Assembly (NCBI RefSeq): GCF_000310225.1
Contig: NZ_AMXF01000004.1
Span: 1-56,740 of the forward strand
DNA length: 56,740 bases
Source of the DNA: Thauera phenylacetica B4P
GTDB lineage: Bacteria; Pseudomonadota; Gammaproteobacteria; Burkholderiales; Rhodocyclaceae
Reading direction: 5' to 3'
The notes under the pieces: model-generated
What the model saw: the letters and a program-made list of their open reading frames with translations, nothing else
Database searches by the model: none
Told to the model about the DNA's origin: nothing
Shown: one piece after another, positions 8,128 through 15,865 of the stretch
Layout of the letters: the number at the start of each line of letters is the position of its first letter
Position numbering within the stretch: position 1 is the first letter of the stretch
Translations under genes and position numbers: made by a program

Positions 8128-8544
8128 TCAGAAGCCGATGAGCTTGCGATTGGGCTCCAGCATCGAGCCCGCCATGTCCGCCGGCTTGGCGGGCTTGATG
8201 CCGTCCTTCAGGTCCTCGGGCTTCTTGCCGCTGTTGGGCAGGTAGAGCGCGCACACCGAAGCGGTGGCGCCCTTCTTCATCGCGCCATCGAGCAGCTGCG
8301 CCGGCGTCACGTTGTTCGGCTTGAGCGCTTCGCCGCCCGCGCCCTTGAGCGCGAGGTCGCCGGCGTGGTCGCACAGCAGGATGTCGACCTGCGCGCCCTG
8401 TTCCTGCATCTGGTTGGCCAGCACCATGGCCATGCCCTGGGTCATCGGGCTCTGGGCGTTGAGGACGACGGTGACGGCCTGCTTGTCGGCGAAGGCCGTG
8501 GTGGAGCCAAGGGCGATGGCGAGGGCGACGAGGGTTTTTTTCAT
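8128..8544 (-). CDS. Periplasmic DsrE/DsrF-like protein
   Basis: A 138-residue protein with a cleavable signal (MKKTLVALAIALGSTTAFA). Its body resembles the DsrE/F fold: VTVVLNAQSPMTQGMAMVLANQM, then DILLCDHAGDLALK and GATASVCALYLPNS. Cys residues at the DILLCD and ASVCAL positions are where sulfur-carrier cysteines sit in DsrE relatives. It is probably a periplasmic sulfur- or metal-related protein; the exact role is unknown. It shares an operon with DUF3817 and DUF2141 genes behind the palindromic operator at 8993-9014. Confidence 0.82.
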   Translation of the reverse strand: MKKTLVALAIALGSTTAFADKQAVTVVLNAQSPMTQGMAMVLANQMQEQGAQVDILLCDHAGDLALKGAGGEALKPNNVTPAQLLDGAMKKGATASVCALYLPNSGKKPEDLKDGIKPAKPADMAGSMLEPNRKLIGF

Positions 8545-8585
8545 GGCAATGCTCCTGAGGACAGAGAAGGGAGGACGAACGGGAA

Positions 8586-8885
8586 TCAGGCCTGCAATTC
8601 CGGGTAGGCCTGGCGCAGCTTGTAGTCGGCGAGGAAGGCGCCCAGCGGCAGGAAGGCTCCGACGATCAGCATCATTGCCAGCCCGGGCCGCAGCAGCCCG
8701 CGTCCGAGCGCAGCCAGCGTGGTGACTGCCAGCGACAGGAAGAGCGTTCCGTGCAGCGGGCCCAGTACCTTGACGCCGAGCGGCTGGTCGAGCAGGTACT
8801 TGAACGGCACCGCGACGAAGACGAGGGCGAGCAGCGCGAGGCCGTCGGAGAAGGCGAGCCAGTAGAGGATCTTGCGGTGGGTCAT
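8586..8885 (-). CDS. DUF3817-family membrane protein
   Basis: A 99-residue protein with three predicted membrane segments (about 8-28, 40-62 and 67-85) and a pattern typical of DUF3817: LGPLHGTLFL after LLDQPLGVK. The ATG at 8885 (MTHRKILYW) is chosen; longer in-frame extensions lack a ribosome-binding site and would run towards the operator. Function unknown. It is first in the operon with the DsrE-like and DUF2141 genes. Confidence 0.82.
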   Translation of the reverse strand: MTHRKILYWLAFSDGLALLALVFVAVPFKYLLDQPLGVKVLGPLHGTLFLSLAVTTLAALGRGLLRPGLAMMLIVGAFLPLGAFLADYKLRQAYPELQA

Positions 8886-8992
8886 CGGGCTTGGTTCCGG
8901 TTGCCTTGCGAGGGGTGGCCGCCCGCCTGCGGAAGGTGGTTGAAATTGGGCGCTGGCATTGCGCACGGGCAAGTGCGGTGCGCTCGGCGGCA

Positions 8993-9014
8993 TTTATATT
9001 CTTCAGAATATAAA
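8993..9014. promoter_or_regulatory. AT-rich palindromic operator upstream of the DUF3817/DsrE operon
   Basis: A perfect 9-bp inverted repeat, TTTATATTC and GAATATAAA, around the loop TTCA. It is in sharp contrast to the GC-rich surroundings and about 108 bp upstream of the DUF3817 start. Dyads of the ATATTC/GAATAT kind are bound by ArsR-family regulators such as BigR/SqrR, which control persulfide-related genes. That link is an inference supported only by the DsrE-like protein in the operon. Confidence 0.55.
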
Positions 9015-9220
9015 CAAATACTAATATCTGAGCCAGCAATTTTCCCGCTACGAGCAGGAAGAGCCCGCCAGCCCTCGCCGGCGGGGGCGCGCTGCGAACG
9101 GATACAAGCAAACAGCGCGCCAAGTAAATCAGGCTACGCAGCAGGCGGGCAAGTGCGGCTCGATGTCGCAGCGGATGGCCACATCACTGCTGCCAATGGC
9201 TGTCACGTACTGCCACCTCT

Positions 9221-9241
9221 CGCGGGTCGTTGCGACCCGCG
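9221..9241 (-). terminator. Stem-loop just downstream of tRNA-Sec
   Basis: A 9-bp perfect stem, CGCGGGTCG and CGACCCGCG, with a TTG/CAA loop, beginning 10 bases beyond the CCA end of the tRNA. No U-run follows, so it may be a processing or Rho-assisted 3' end rather than a classical terminator. The gap from here to 9014 has no recognisable gene. Confidence 0.5.
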
Positions 9242-9250
9242 CCTTGGCGC

Positions 9251-9347
9251 TGGCGGAAGAGAATGGGAGTCGAACCCACCTGGGACCGGCTGACGGCCCC
9301 ACCTGGTTTTGAAGACCAGTCGCCCCACCGGGGAACGCCTCTCTTCC
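9251..9347 (-). tRNA. selC: tRNA-Sec, anticodon UCA
   Basis: 97 nt including an encoded CCA. The acceptor stem has 8 bp (GGAAGAGA with TCTCTTCC), discriminator G. The anticodon arm is CTGGT-CTTCAAA-ACCAG with UCA in the loop. A long variable arm (GGTGGGGCC...GGTCCC region) and a T arm with loop TTCGACT are present. The long acceptor stem, long variable arm and UCA are diagnostic of selenocysteine tRNA. Its first base (9347) is the last base of the selB stop codon, so mature tRNA must be cut out of the selAB transcript. Confidence 0.97.
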
Positions 9348-11347
9348 TATGGAGGCGCGATTGTAACTCGCCCCTCCTGGTTTTCGCCCGAAACGGGCGC
9401 TTCGCCTCGAAGGGTGTGGGCCAGCCCATGGCCTGCGCCGATGCGACGCGTAAAGCCGACGCGGTCGAAGAACTCGAGGATCTGGATGGAGCGCTTGCGT
9501 CCGCCGCCGATGAGGTCGCGGAAATCCGCCGCCCGCACACGGCCCTCGTTGCGCTCGGCCAGCTCCGCGACGATGCCGACCAGGCGGGCCACCGTGGCGC
9601 GCGGATAGAAGAGGTCGCGCACGACCTGGAACACCTCGCCGCACATCGCGACGCGGCGCAGCAGGCTGCGCACCTCGGCCTCGGGGATCTCGCAGGCTTC
9701 GGCCAGGTCGCGAACCCAGGGCGGGTCGTAGGCGCCCTCGGCGAGCCGCGCGAGCAGCGCATCGGCGCGCCGACGGTCTGCGCGGTCCAGCTCCACCGTG
9801 TGCGAGGGCAAGTGCCAGGCCGAACCGGCGCGGGCGATGCGGCCCTCCGCCAGCAGCGCCTCGAGGCGGGCGAGGAAGGCCGGCGCGGGCAGCCGGGGGG
9901 CGCACATGCGGCGCAGGCGCTCGCGCTCGACGCCGGGTTCGTCGGCAAAGGCCTCGTGGTGCGCGGCCAGCCGTGCCAGCACGGCCTCACCGAGCGCAGC
10001 CCATGCGGCCGCCGAGAACACGCGTCCGCCGGTCTTGCCTTGCAGGTGGTGCGCCTGCGGCAGCAAGACCTGCCAGCGGCCCTCGGGCAGGTTGTGCGCG
10101 GCGGCGAGCTCGTCGAGCTCGAGCCCGAGCGGCGCGCTCGCAACCAGGCCCGCAAGGCGCTCGGCCGGGTCGGGTCGTTCGAGGACGGCGAGCAGCGCGA
10201 GGCGGTCCGGGCGCCGACGGTGGCGCGAGGGCGGGAAAGGGTCGAGGACGCGGCCGCCGCCCAGGGTCTCGCGGCCGGCGGCGTCGCGGATGACGATGCG
10301 GTCACCGCAGCAGGCGAACACCGGGCGGTCGAGCACCGCCTGCACCAGCGCCGAAGCGCCCGGGGCGAGCCCGCCGGCCTCCAGTGCGTCGTCCAGCAGC
10401 ACCAGGCGTGCCATCGCATGCCCGCCGGCGTGGTGCAGGGTGACGCTGGCCCACTGGCCGAGCTTGCGTGGCGCATCCGCCAGCAGCTCCAGGCGCAGAT
10501 CGAGGCGGTCGGTCGGGCGCGCGAGGGCGGGGTGGAGCAGCCAGTCGCCGCGCTCGATCTCGCCGAAGTCGATGCCACCGAGGTTGACCGCGCAGCGGCT
10601 GCCCGCGCCGGCGGTGTCTGCCTTGCGGTTGTTTGCGCGCAGGCCGCGCACGCGCACCTCGCGGCGAAAACCCTCGGGGCGCGCCAGCAGCAGGGTGTCG
10701 CCCACCCCGACCACGCCCGAGCGCACCGTGCCCGTGACGATCGTGCCGGCGCCGGCGAGCGCGAAGCGGCGGTCGGCGACGAGCCGGAAGCCGGCGTCGG
10801 GTGGGCAGGCGTCTTCGTCCCGCGCGATCGCCAGCAGGTGGGCGCGCAGCGCATCGATGCCGTCGCCGGTGATCGCCGAGATCGGAAAGACCGGGCTGCC
10901 GGCGAGGGCGGTCGATGCCAGCAGTTCCGCGATGTCTGCCTGCACCTCGGCAATACGAGCCGGCTCGACGCGGTCGCACTTGGTCAGCGCCACCGCGCCG
11001 CGTGCGATGCCGAGCAGGTGAAGGATGGCGAGGTGCTCGCGGGTCTGTGGCATCACGCCGTCGTCGGCGGCAACCACGAGCAGGGCGTAGTCGATGCCCG
11101 CGGCGCCCATCAGCATGGTCGGCACGAAGCGCTCATGACCAGGCACGTCGATGAAGCCGAGGGTGCGCGCGGCGGCGGCCGGGTCGCCACGGGTCACATC
11201 GCCGTCGATCGCCGCAAACGCATAGCCGAGCTCGATGGTGATGCCGCGCGCCTTCTCCTCGGGCAGGTGGGTCGTGTCCACGCCGGTGAGCGCGCGGATC
11301 AGCGTGGTCTTGCCATGGTCGATGTGGCCGGCGGTGCCGATCAGCAT
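9347..11347 (-). CDS. selB: Selenocysteine-specific elongation factor SelB
   Basis: A 666-residue GTPase that delivers Sec-tRNA to UGA codons marked by a SECIS hairpin. The EF-Tu-like G domain is at the N-terminus (G1 [13 protein letters not shown]3 DVPGHE, G4 TKCD), then domains II-III. C-terminal winged-helix repeats (about 400-640) bind SECIS RNA; the last repeat includes [19 protein letters not shown]. Full length. The start at 11347 lies 19 bases after the selA stop. Its stop TAG shares its final G with the first nucleotide of tRNA-Sec. Confidence 0.97.
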   Translation of the reverse strand: MLIGTAGHIDHGKTTLIRALTGVDTTHLPEEKARGITIELGYAFAAIDGDVTRGDPAAAARTLGFIDVPGHERFVPTMLMGAAGIDYALLVVAADDGVMPQTREHLAILHLLGIARGAVALTKCDRVEPARIAEVQADIAELLASTALAGSPVFPISAITGDGIDALRAHLLAIARDEDACPPDAGFRLVADRRFALAGAGTIVTGTVRSGVVGVGDTLLLARPEGFRREVRVRGLRANNRKADTAGAGSRCAVNLGGIDFGEIERGDWLLHPALARPTDRLDLRLELLADAPRKLGQWASVTLHHAGGHAMARLVLLDDALEAGGLAPGASALVQAVLDRPVFACCGDRIVIRDAAGRETLGGGRVLDPFPPSRHRRRPDRLALLAVLERPDPAERLAGLVASAPLGLELDELAAAHNLPEGRWQVLLPQAHHLQGKTGGRVFSAAAWAALGEAVLARLAAHHEAFADEPGVERERLRRMCAPRLPAPAFLARLEALLAEGRIARAGSAWHLPSHTVELDRADRRRADALLARLAEGAYDPPWVRDLAEACEIPEAEVRSLLRRVAMCGEVFQVVRDLFYPRATVARLVGIVAELAERNEGRVRAADFRDLIGGGRKRSIQILEFFDRVGFTRRIGAGHGLAHTLRGEAPVSGENQEGRVTIAPP

Positions 11348-11366
11348 GCTGGTGTGCTCTCCTGGT

Positions 11367-12782
11367 TCATCGGGCGGCGGTGCGCGCCGCGGGAGCGAGC
11401 TGCACGAGCTGGGTCGCGAGGCGGGCCTCGTCCTCGCTGCGCAGGCAGCGCAGGTCGAGCCACAGCGCGTTGTCGGCGATGCGGCCGATCACCGGCACCG
11501 GCCGATCGCGCAGCGCCTTCTCGAGCCGGTTGAGCACGCCGCCCTTCTTTTGCGGACGGCACACCAGCCCGGCGGAGGGCAGGCGATCGACCGGCAGGCT
11601 GCCCGAACCGATCTGCGAGCGCATCGGCTCGACGCCGACCGTCAGCGGCCAGTCGGCGAGTGCCCGCGCCAGCGCCGGCTGCAGGCGCTCGGCCTGGGCG
11701 AGGATCTCGGCCTGGGGGCGGACGAGCAGGCGCAGGGTCTCGAGGCGCTCGGGCAGGCGATCGGGATCGCGATACAGGCGCAGCACGGCCTCCAGGCCGG
11801 CGAGCGTGATCTTGCCGACGCGCAGCGCGCGCTTGAGCGGGTTCTTCTTGATCGTCGCGATCAGCTAGCGGCGGCCGGCGAGGATGCCGGCCTGGGGGCC
11901 GCCGAGCAGCTTGTCGCCGGAGAAGGTGACGAGGTCGGCGCCGGCGGCGATCGCCTCGCGCGGGGTGGGCTCGTGCGGCAGGCCCCAGGCCTCCAGCCCG
12001 GTGAGCGTGCCCGAGCCGAGGTCCTCGACGAAGGGCAGGCCGCGGGCGTGGGCGATGGCGGCGATCTCGGCCTGCGGCACGACCTTGGTGAAGCCCTCGA
12101 CCGCGTAGTTGCTGGTGTGCACCTTCATCAGCATCGCGGTGCGCGGGCCGATCGCGTCCTCGTAGTCGCGGGCGTGGGTGCGGTTGGTGCAGCCCACCTC
12201 GACGAGCTTCGCGCCGGCGCGCTTCATGATGTCGGGCACGCGGAAGGCGCCACCGATCTCGACCAGCTCCCCACGCGAGACGACGACCTCCTTGCGCTGT
12301 GCCAGCGTGTTGAGCAGCAGGAAGACCGCTGCCGCGTTGTTGTTCACCACGGTCGCGGCCTCGGCGCCGGTCAGCTCGGCGACCAGCGCGGAGACGAGGT
12401 CGTCGCGGTCGCCGCGTCCGCCCGATTCGAGGTCGTATTCGAGCGCGCAGGGGTGGCGCGCGGCCTCGACCATCGCGGCGATCGCCTCCTCGGGCAGCGT
12501 GGCGCGGCCGAGGTTGGTGTGCAGCACGGTGCCGGTGAGGTTGAACACCGGACGCAGATTCGGCCGGCAGACGGTGTCGATGCGAGCTTCGACCGCGGCC
12601 AGCAGCGCGGTGAGCTCGGGCAGCGGGGCGCCCTTGCGCACGGCCTCACGGGTGGCCGCGAGCGCGGTGCGGACGGCGTCGGTGACGACGCGACGCCCAT
12701 GCAGGGCGGTGTGCGAGACCAGCGCCGGCTCGGCGAGCAGGCGATCGACTGCGGGGAGGGAGGCCAGGTTCGTGCTTGTCAT
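11367..12782 (-). pseudogene. selA: L-seryl-tRNA(Sec) selenium transferase, interrupted by one amber codon
   Basis: The frame encodes 471 codons of a normal SelA: PLP-dependent conversion of Ser-tRNA(Sec) to Sec-tRNA(Sec) with selenophosphate. The PLP lysine is Lys291 in [13 protein letters not shown]. Codon 306 is TAG (11865-11867); the same frame then continues without any gap as [18 protein letters not shown], matching the family, to the normal C-terminus. Relatives have a residue such as Glu here, so a single GAG-to-TAG change would explain it. Everything else looks intact, so this is a very recent mutation, a sequencing error, or a suppressed amber. No other start with a good ribosome-binding site would make a useful C-terminal piece. 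Confidence 0.9.
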
Positions 12783-12871
12783 GAAATCGTGCTGCGTCGG
12801 ATCGGGTGAAAGCCGTGAAGCTTGAATACGCTGGAAACCGAATGAGCCAGGAAGGCGGGGCCCGAAAGCAG

Positions 12872-12894
12872 AACCCCGCCACGCGGGCGGGGTT
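12872..12894 (-). terminator. Terminator-like hairpin between the selenoperoxiredoxin gene and selA
   Basis: A perfect 9-bp stem, AACCCCGCC with GGCGGGGTT, and a 5-base loop, 21 bp past the peroxiredoxin stop codon. In transcript sense it is followed by CTGCTTTC, a poor U-run. It may reduce readthrough from the peroxiredoxin gene into selAB-selC, which lie on the same strand. Confidence 0.65.
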
Positions 12895-12915
12895 CTAGGC
12901 CTTTGCCGCGACGGA

Positions 12916-13521
12916 TCACTCCATCGACGGGTTCCACACCTTCCACACCTTGCCGACCAGATCCGGCCCCGGCTTGAGCGTCGGTTTCCCGGGCTCCCAA
13001 CCGGCTGGTGTCGCTTCCTTGCCGCCCGTCGCGCGGACGTGCTGGAAGGCCTGCACCTGCCTGACCGTCTCGGCGAGCTTGCGTCCGACCGGCGGGGTCA
13101 TCACCTCCATGGCCTGCACCACACCATCGGGGTCGATGATGAAGCGGCCACGCATTTCGATACCCTGCTGATCGTCATAGACGCCGTAGGCGCGCCCGAT
13201 GTTGCCTGCCTGATCGGACAGCATGTGGAAACGAACACCGCCGTCGACCATCTTCGACAGCTCCTCGTCGTTCCAGATCTTGTGGACGAAGTGGCTGTCC
13301 ACGCTGACCGAGAAAACCTCTACCCCCAATGCCTGGAGAGCATCATATTGCGCTGCGACCGCAGACACTTCTGTTGCTCAGACAAAGGTGAAATCACCGG
13401 GGTAGAAGCACAGCATCACCCACTTGCCGGCATAGTCGGACAGCTTCACGTTGGTGAAACCGCCGCGGTAGTACGCCGGTGCCGCGAAATCCGGCGCCTT
13501 CTGTCCCACGCGTGCGACCAT
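12916..13521 (-). CDS. Selenocysteine-containing peroxiredoxin (AhpC/TSA family), in-frame UGA at 13378-13380
   Basis: Read through one UGA, the gene encodes 201 residues of a peroxiredoxin. The peroxidatic motif is [14 protein letters not shown] with Sec at residue 48, exactly where relatives have Cys. The frame continues with conserved [35 protein letters not shown] and [10 protein letters not shown]. The usual resolving Cys near the C-terminus is absent (ATPAGW replaces CPANW-like sequence); Cys38 is the only other thiol before Sec. The chosen ATG at 13521 has AAGGAGG at ideal spacing. An in-frame ATG at 13632 also has GGAGGG and would add 37 residues. A SECIS hairpin follows the UGA. It reduces peroxides in the cytoplasm and lies next to selA-selB-selC. 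Confidence 0.93.
13350..13368 (-). promoter_or_regulatory. Bacterial SECIS element of the selenoperoxiredoxin gene
   Basis: Nine bases after the UGA the transcript folds as GTG-T-CTGC-GGTC-GCAG-CGC: a lower stem (GUG/CGC), one bulged U, a 4-bp upper stem and a GGUC loop. The bulged U and a loop containing GGU are the SelB contacts known for the E. coli fdhF SECIS. The distance from UGA to the loop (17 nt) is close to the 18 nt there. Confidence 0.88.
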
Positions 13522-14028
13522 TCTGGGTACCTCCTTGTGAGCGGCGGGCTCCGGTGGAGCCTGCTGCGATTCAACGGGCGCTTCGGGCACTGCTCCCGAG
13601 ACGCGCGAGCATGATGCTTCCTGCTCTTCCATGTTGCCCTCCGTGTCGTGCGGAAACCCGGCACTGCTTCCCGCGCTCTCGCGTGGTGGTGCGGTGACAG
13701 GACTTCCGCGGTTGGAACGGTGCTCTATCAGTCACCGCTTATACCGTATGCCCGCGCAGCGCCGGGGTCAATCGAAAAATATGTGTGCAAATGGACGGAC
13801 TGCCTGCGCTGGCGTACGAATTCGTCATGCGTCGATGCTGCCAGTGCCCGTCTCCTGTCTGGCGCCGCGAGCCAGGAGACGGGGCTGCAAGGCGAAGCCG
13901 GTTTCGTCTTCCACATCAGTACATCGTCCCGTCCGGGCACGCGGCTTGCATCGGTGATCTACGAAACTACAGTGAAAAGCCTAAGCAGGTTCCGTTCCAT
14001 TCGAACCGCTACGATCAGGAGCCCGATC
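13522..14028. other. Intergenic region between divergent peroxiredoxin and radical SAM genes
   Basis: 507 bp with no convincing separate gene. It holds the possible 37-codon in-frame extension of the peroxiredoxin (13522-13632), a widely spaced 8-bp inverted repeat GCGGTGAC (13691-13698) and GTCACCGC (13731-13738), and a long hairpin at 13847-13883 with an 11-bp stem (CCCGTCTCCTG with CAGGAGACGGG). The hairpin lies about 145 bp before the radical SAM start; no recognised RNA family fits. Confidence 0.5.
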
Positions 14029-14976
14029 ATGGACATCGCCTTCGGCCCCGTACCGTCGCGCCGGCTCGGCCGCAGTCTCGGCATCAACAACATCCCACCG
14101 AAGCACTGCAGTTATGCCTGCGTGTACTGTCAGGTCGGCCCGACGCCAGAGGAGGAGATCAGCCCGCGGCCCTCCTATCGGCCGGAGGAGATCCTGCGCC
14201 AGGTGCGCATGAGGCTCGAGGCCGTGCGCGCCCACGGGGATGCGGTCGATTACCTCACCTTCGTCCCCGATGGCGAGCCGACGCTGGACAGTCGCCTCGG
14301 CGAGTCGATCGACGCGCTGCGCGAACTCGGTCTGCCGATCGCGGTGATCAGCAATGCATCGCTCCTCTGGTACGCCGATGTCCGCTCGGCGCTGCGCCGG
14401 GCGGATTGGGTCAGCGTCAAGGTCGACAGCGTCGTCCCCGGCGTCTGGGAGCGGATCAATCGCCCCCACGGCGTGCTGCGCCTTGCCGACATTCTTGGCG
14501 GCATCCAGCGCTTCGCCTCGGAGTTTGCCGGGCGGCTGGTGAGCGAGACGATGCTGGTGGCCGGACTTAACGACGGCGACGAGGACATCGCCGCGCTGGG
14601 GCGCTTCATCGCGACAACACGCATCGGGCGTGCCTACCTCGCAATTCCACATCGCCCGCCGGCGGTCGCGGGGGTGCGCGGCCCGGACGAGGCGGTCGTC
14701 CTGCGTGCGTTTCGGACGCTGGCGGACAAGGGGCTCGAGGTGGAGTTGTTGACCGCCTACGAGGGCGACGTGTTCGCCTTCGGCGGCGACCTGCGCGTCG
14801 AGATCCTGGCGATCAGCGCGGTGCATCCGCTGCGCACCTCCGCGATCCAGGCCCTGCTGGATAAGGGCGGTGGCAGCATGGCGCTGGTGGATGCGCTGCT
14901 CGCCTCGGGCGAGCTGCGCAGGCTCGAGCACGAGGGAGAGGTTTTCTACCTGCGGCGGCTGCACCGCGAGGGATGA
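14029..14976 (+). CDS. Radical SAM protein (COG0731-like)
   Basis: A 315-residue protein. The cluster-binding motif CSYACVYC (CX3CX2C) is at about residues 24-31, after FGPVPSRRLGRSLGINNIPPKHC, a start typical of the COG0731 family. Then follow YLTFVPDGEPTLD (the GE motif contacting SAM) and AVISNAS. The ATG at 14029 has CAGGA 8 bases upstream. The family includes wyosine-like tRNA enzymes, but the bacterial members are uncharacterised, so no reaction is assigned. The C-terminal ~70 residues look like a winged helix (RTSAIQALLDKGGGSMALVDALLASGELRRLEHEGEVFY). Confidence 0.88.
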   Translation: MDIAFGPVPSRRLGRSLGINNIPPKHCSYACVYCQVGPTPEEEISPRPSYRPEEILRQVRMRLEAVRAHGDAVDYLTFVPDGEPTLDSRLGESIDALRELGLPIAVISNASLLWYADVRSALRRADWVSVKVDSVVPGVWERINRPHGVLRLADILGGIQRFASEFAGRLVSETMLVAGLNDGDEDIAALGRFIATTRIGRAYLAIPHRPPAVAGVRGPDEAVVLRAFRTLADKGLEVELLTAYEGDVFAFGGDLRVEILAISAVHPLRTSAIQALLDKGGGSMALVDALLASGELRRLEHEGEVFYLRRLHREG

Positions 14977-15245
14977 ACGATCCCGGTGGGAACGAGGGCC
15001 CAGGAGCAAGGCCTTTGGCGGTGGGAGATCAGGGGATTCACACCCCGGGGCGTTACCGCAGCGGGCGGGCCGGAGGCCGCTGGCGCGAGGATGCGTCGTC
15101 GGTTTTACAGGGCAACGATCTGTACAGCTACCGAGGCGAGCGTTCGATCGCAACGCGACAGTCATGACATGCTGCTGCGCGCTTGCCTGCAACCAGCCAA
15201 GCGTCTTGACCTGAATCAAATCATCGGAAAGTGCTAATAAACTAA
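14977..15245. other. Intergenic region with a likely promoter before the membrane-protein/exporter cluster
   Basis: No gene is supported. Near the right end an extended -10, TGCTAATAA (15232-15240), sits immediately before the Fur-like palindrome. A TTGACC at 15206-15211 is too far away (23 bp) to be its usual -35. The DNA becomes AT-rich here, consistent with a promoter. Confidence 0.45.
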
Positions 15246-15264
15246 AATGCGAACTGTTCGCATT
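15246..15264. promoter_or_regulatory. Fur-box-like perfect 9-1-9 palindrome
   Basis: AATGCGAAC-T-GTTCGCATT is a perfect 19-bp palindrome with the 9-1-9 geometry and AATGCGAA half-sites seen in proteobacterial Fur operators. It lies 6 bp after an extended -10 and 28 bp before the ATG at 15293, so a bound repressor would block initiation. Fur is an inference; another dimeric regulator is possible. Confidence 0.6.
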
Positions 15265-15292
15265 AACACTTTCTCTGCTTCGGGAGCACATC

Positions 15293-15796
15293 ATGGATCA
15301 TCAGGTCGTCGTCCTCTTTCACCTGTTGTGCGCAATTCTCTTCGTCGGCGCCGTCGCGATGGAGGTCCTGATCCTCGAACCGGTCCGCAAGCTGATCGGG
15401 GACGAGGTGTTCCAGCGCGTCGAGTTCTACCTCTTCCGCCGCATCCGTCGAACCTATCCGCTCGCCGTGATTCCGCTCTACATTACGGGCTTCTACATGT
15501 ACTTCGGCTACGTGGAGAATTCTGGCGGCTTCGAGTCCTTCATCTCCACGAGCTTCGGCATGCTGCTCACCGCCAAGATGACGATGGCGCTCGGCCTGCT
15601 GACCATCTTCGCGACCTCGCCCTTCGTCTTCATGCAGCCGCGTAGCCGCAGCGCGGTTGGCCACCTCAAGCACTTCCTGATCGTCACCGGCGGTCCGGAG
15701 GATTTCCGCATCGATCGCTTCGAGCTGATGCACTACCTCGCGCTCGGATTCGGTCTGGGGATCGTCCTGCTCGCGAAGCTCATGTTCATGCTCTGA
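15293..15796 (+). CDS. Four-helix integral membrane protein (CopD/DUF2269-like)
   Basis: A 167-residue protein with four predicted membrane helices (about 5-27, 50-72, 85-109 and 145-166). The N-terminal helix has a conserved-looking His (VVLFHLLCAILFVGAVAMEVLIL) and the last has HYLALGFGLGIVL, which could bind haem or metal, as in CopD-like families. The start has CGGGAG upstream. The substrate is unknown. It sits between a Fur-like box and an adaptor/permease/ATPase exporter, 69 bp upstream, so it is likely the first gene of an iron-responsive operon. Confidence 0.8.
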   Translation: MDHQVVVLFHLLCAILFVGAVAMEVLILEPVRKLIGDEVFQRVEFYLFRRIRRTYPLAVIPLYITGFYMYFGYVENSGGFESFISTSFGMLLTAKMTMALGLLTIFATSPFVFMQPRSRSAVGHLKHFLIVTGGPEDFRIDRFELMHYLALGFGLGIVLLAKLMFML

Positions 15797-15865
15797 CGCC
15801 GGCGCGCCCGGCAAGGCAGGGTACGCCTCCCCGGAACGCCCCTCGCTCATGGAAACCCGATCATC

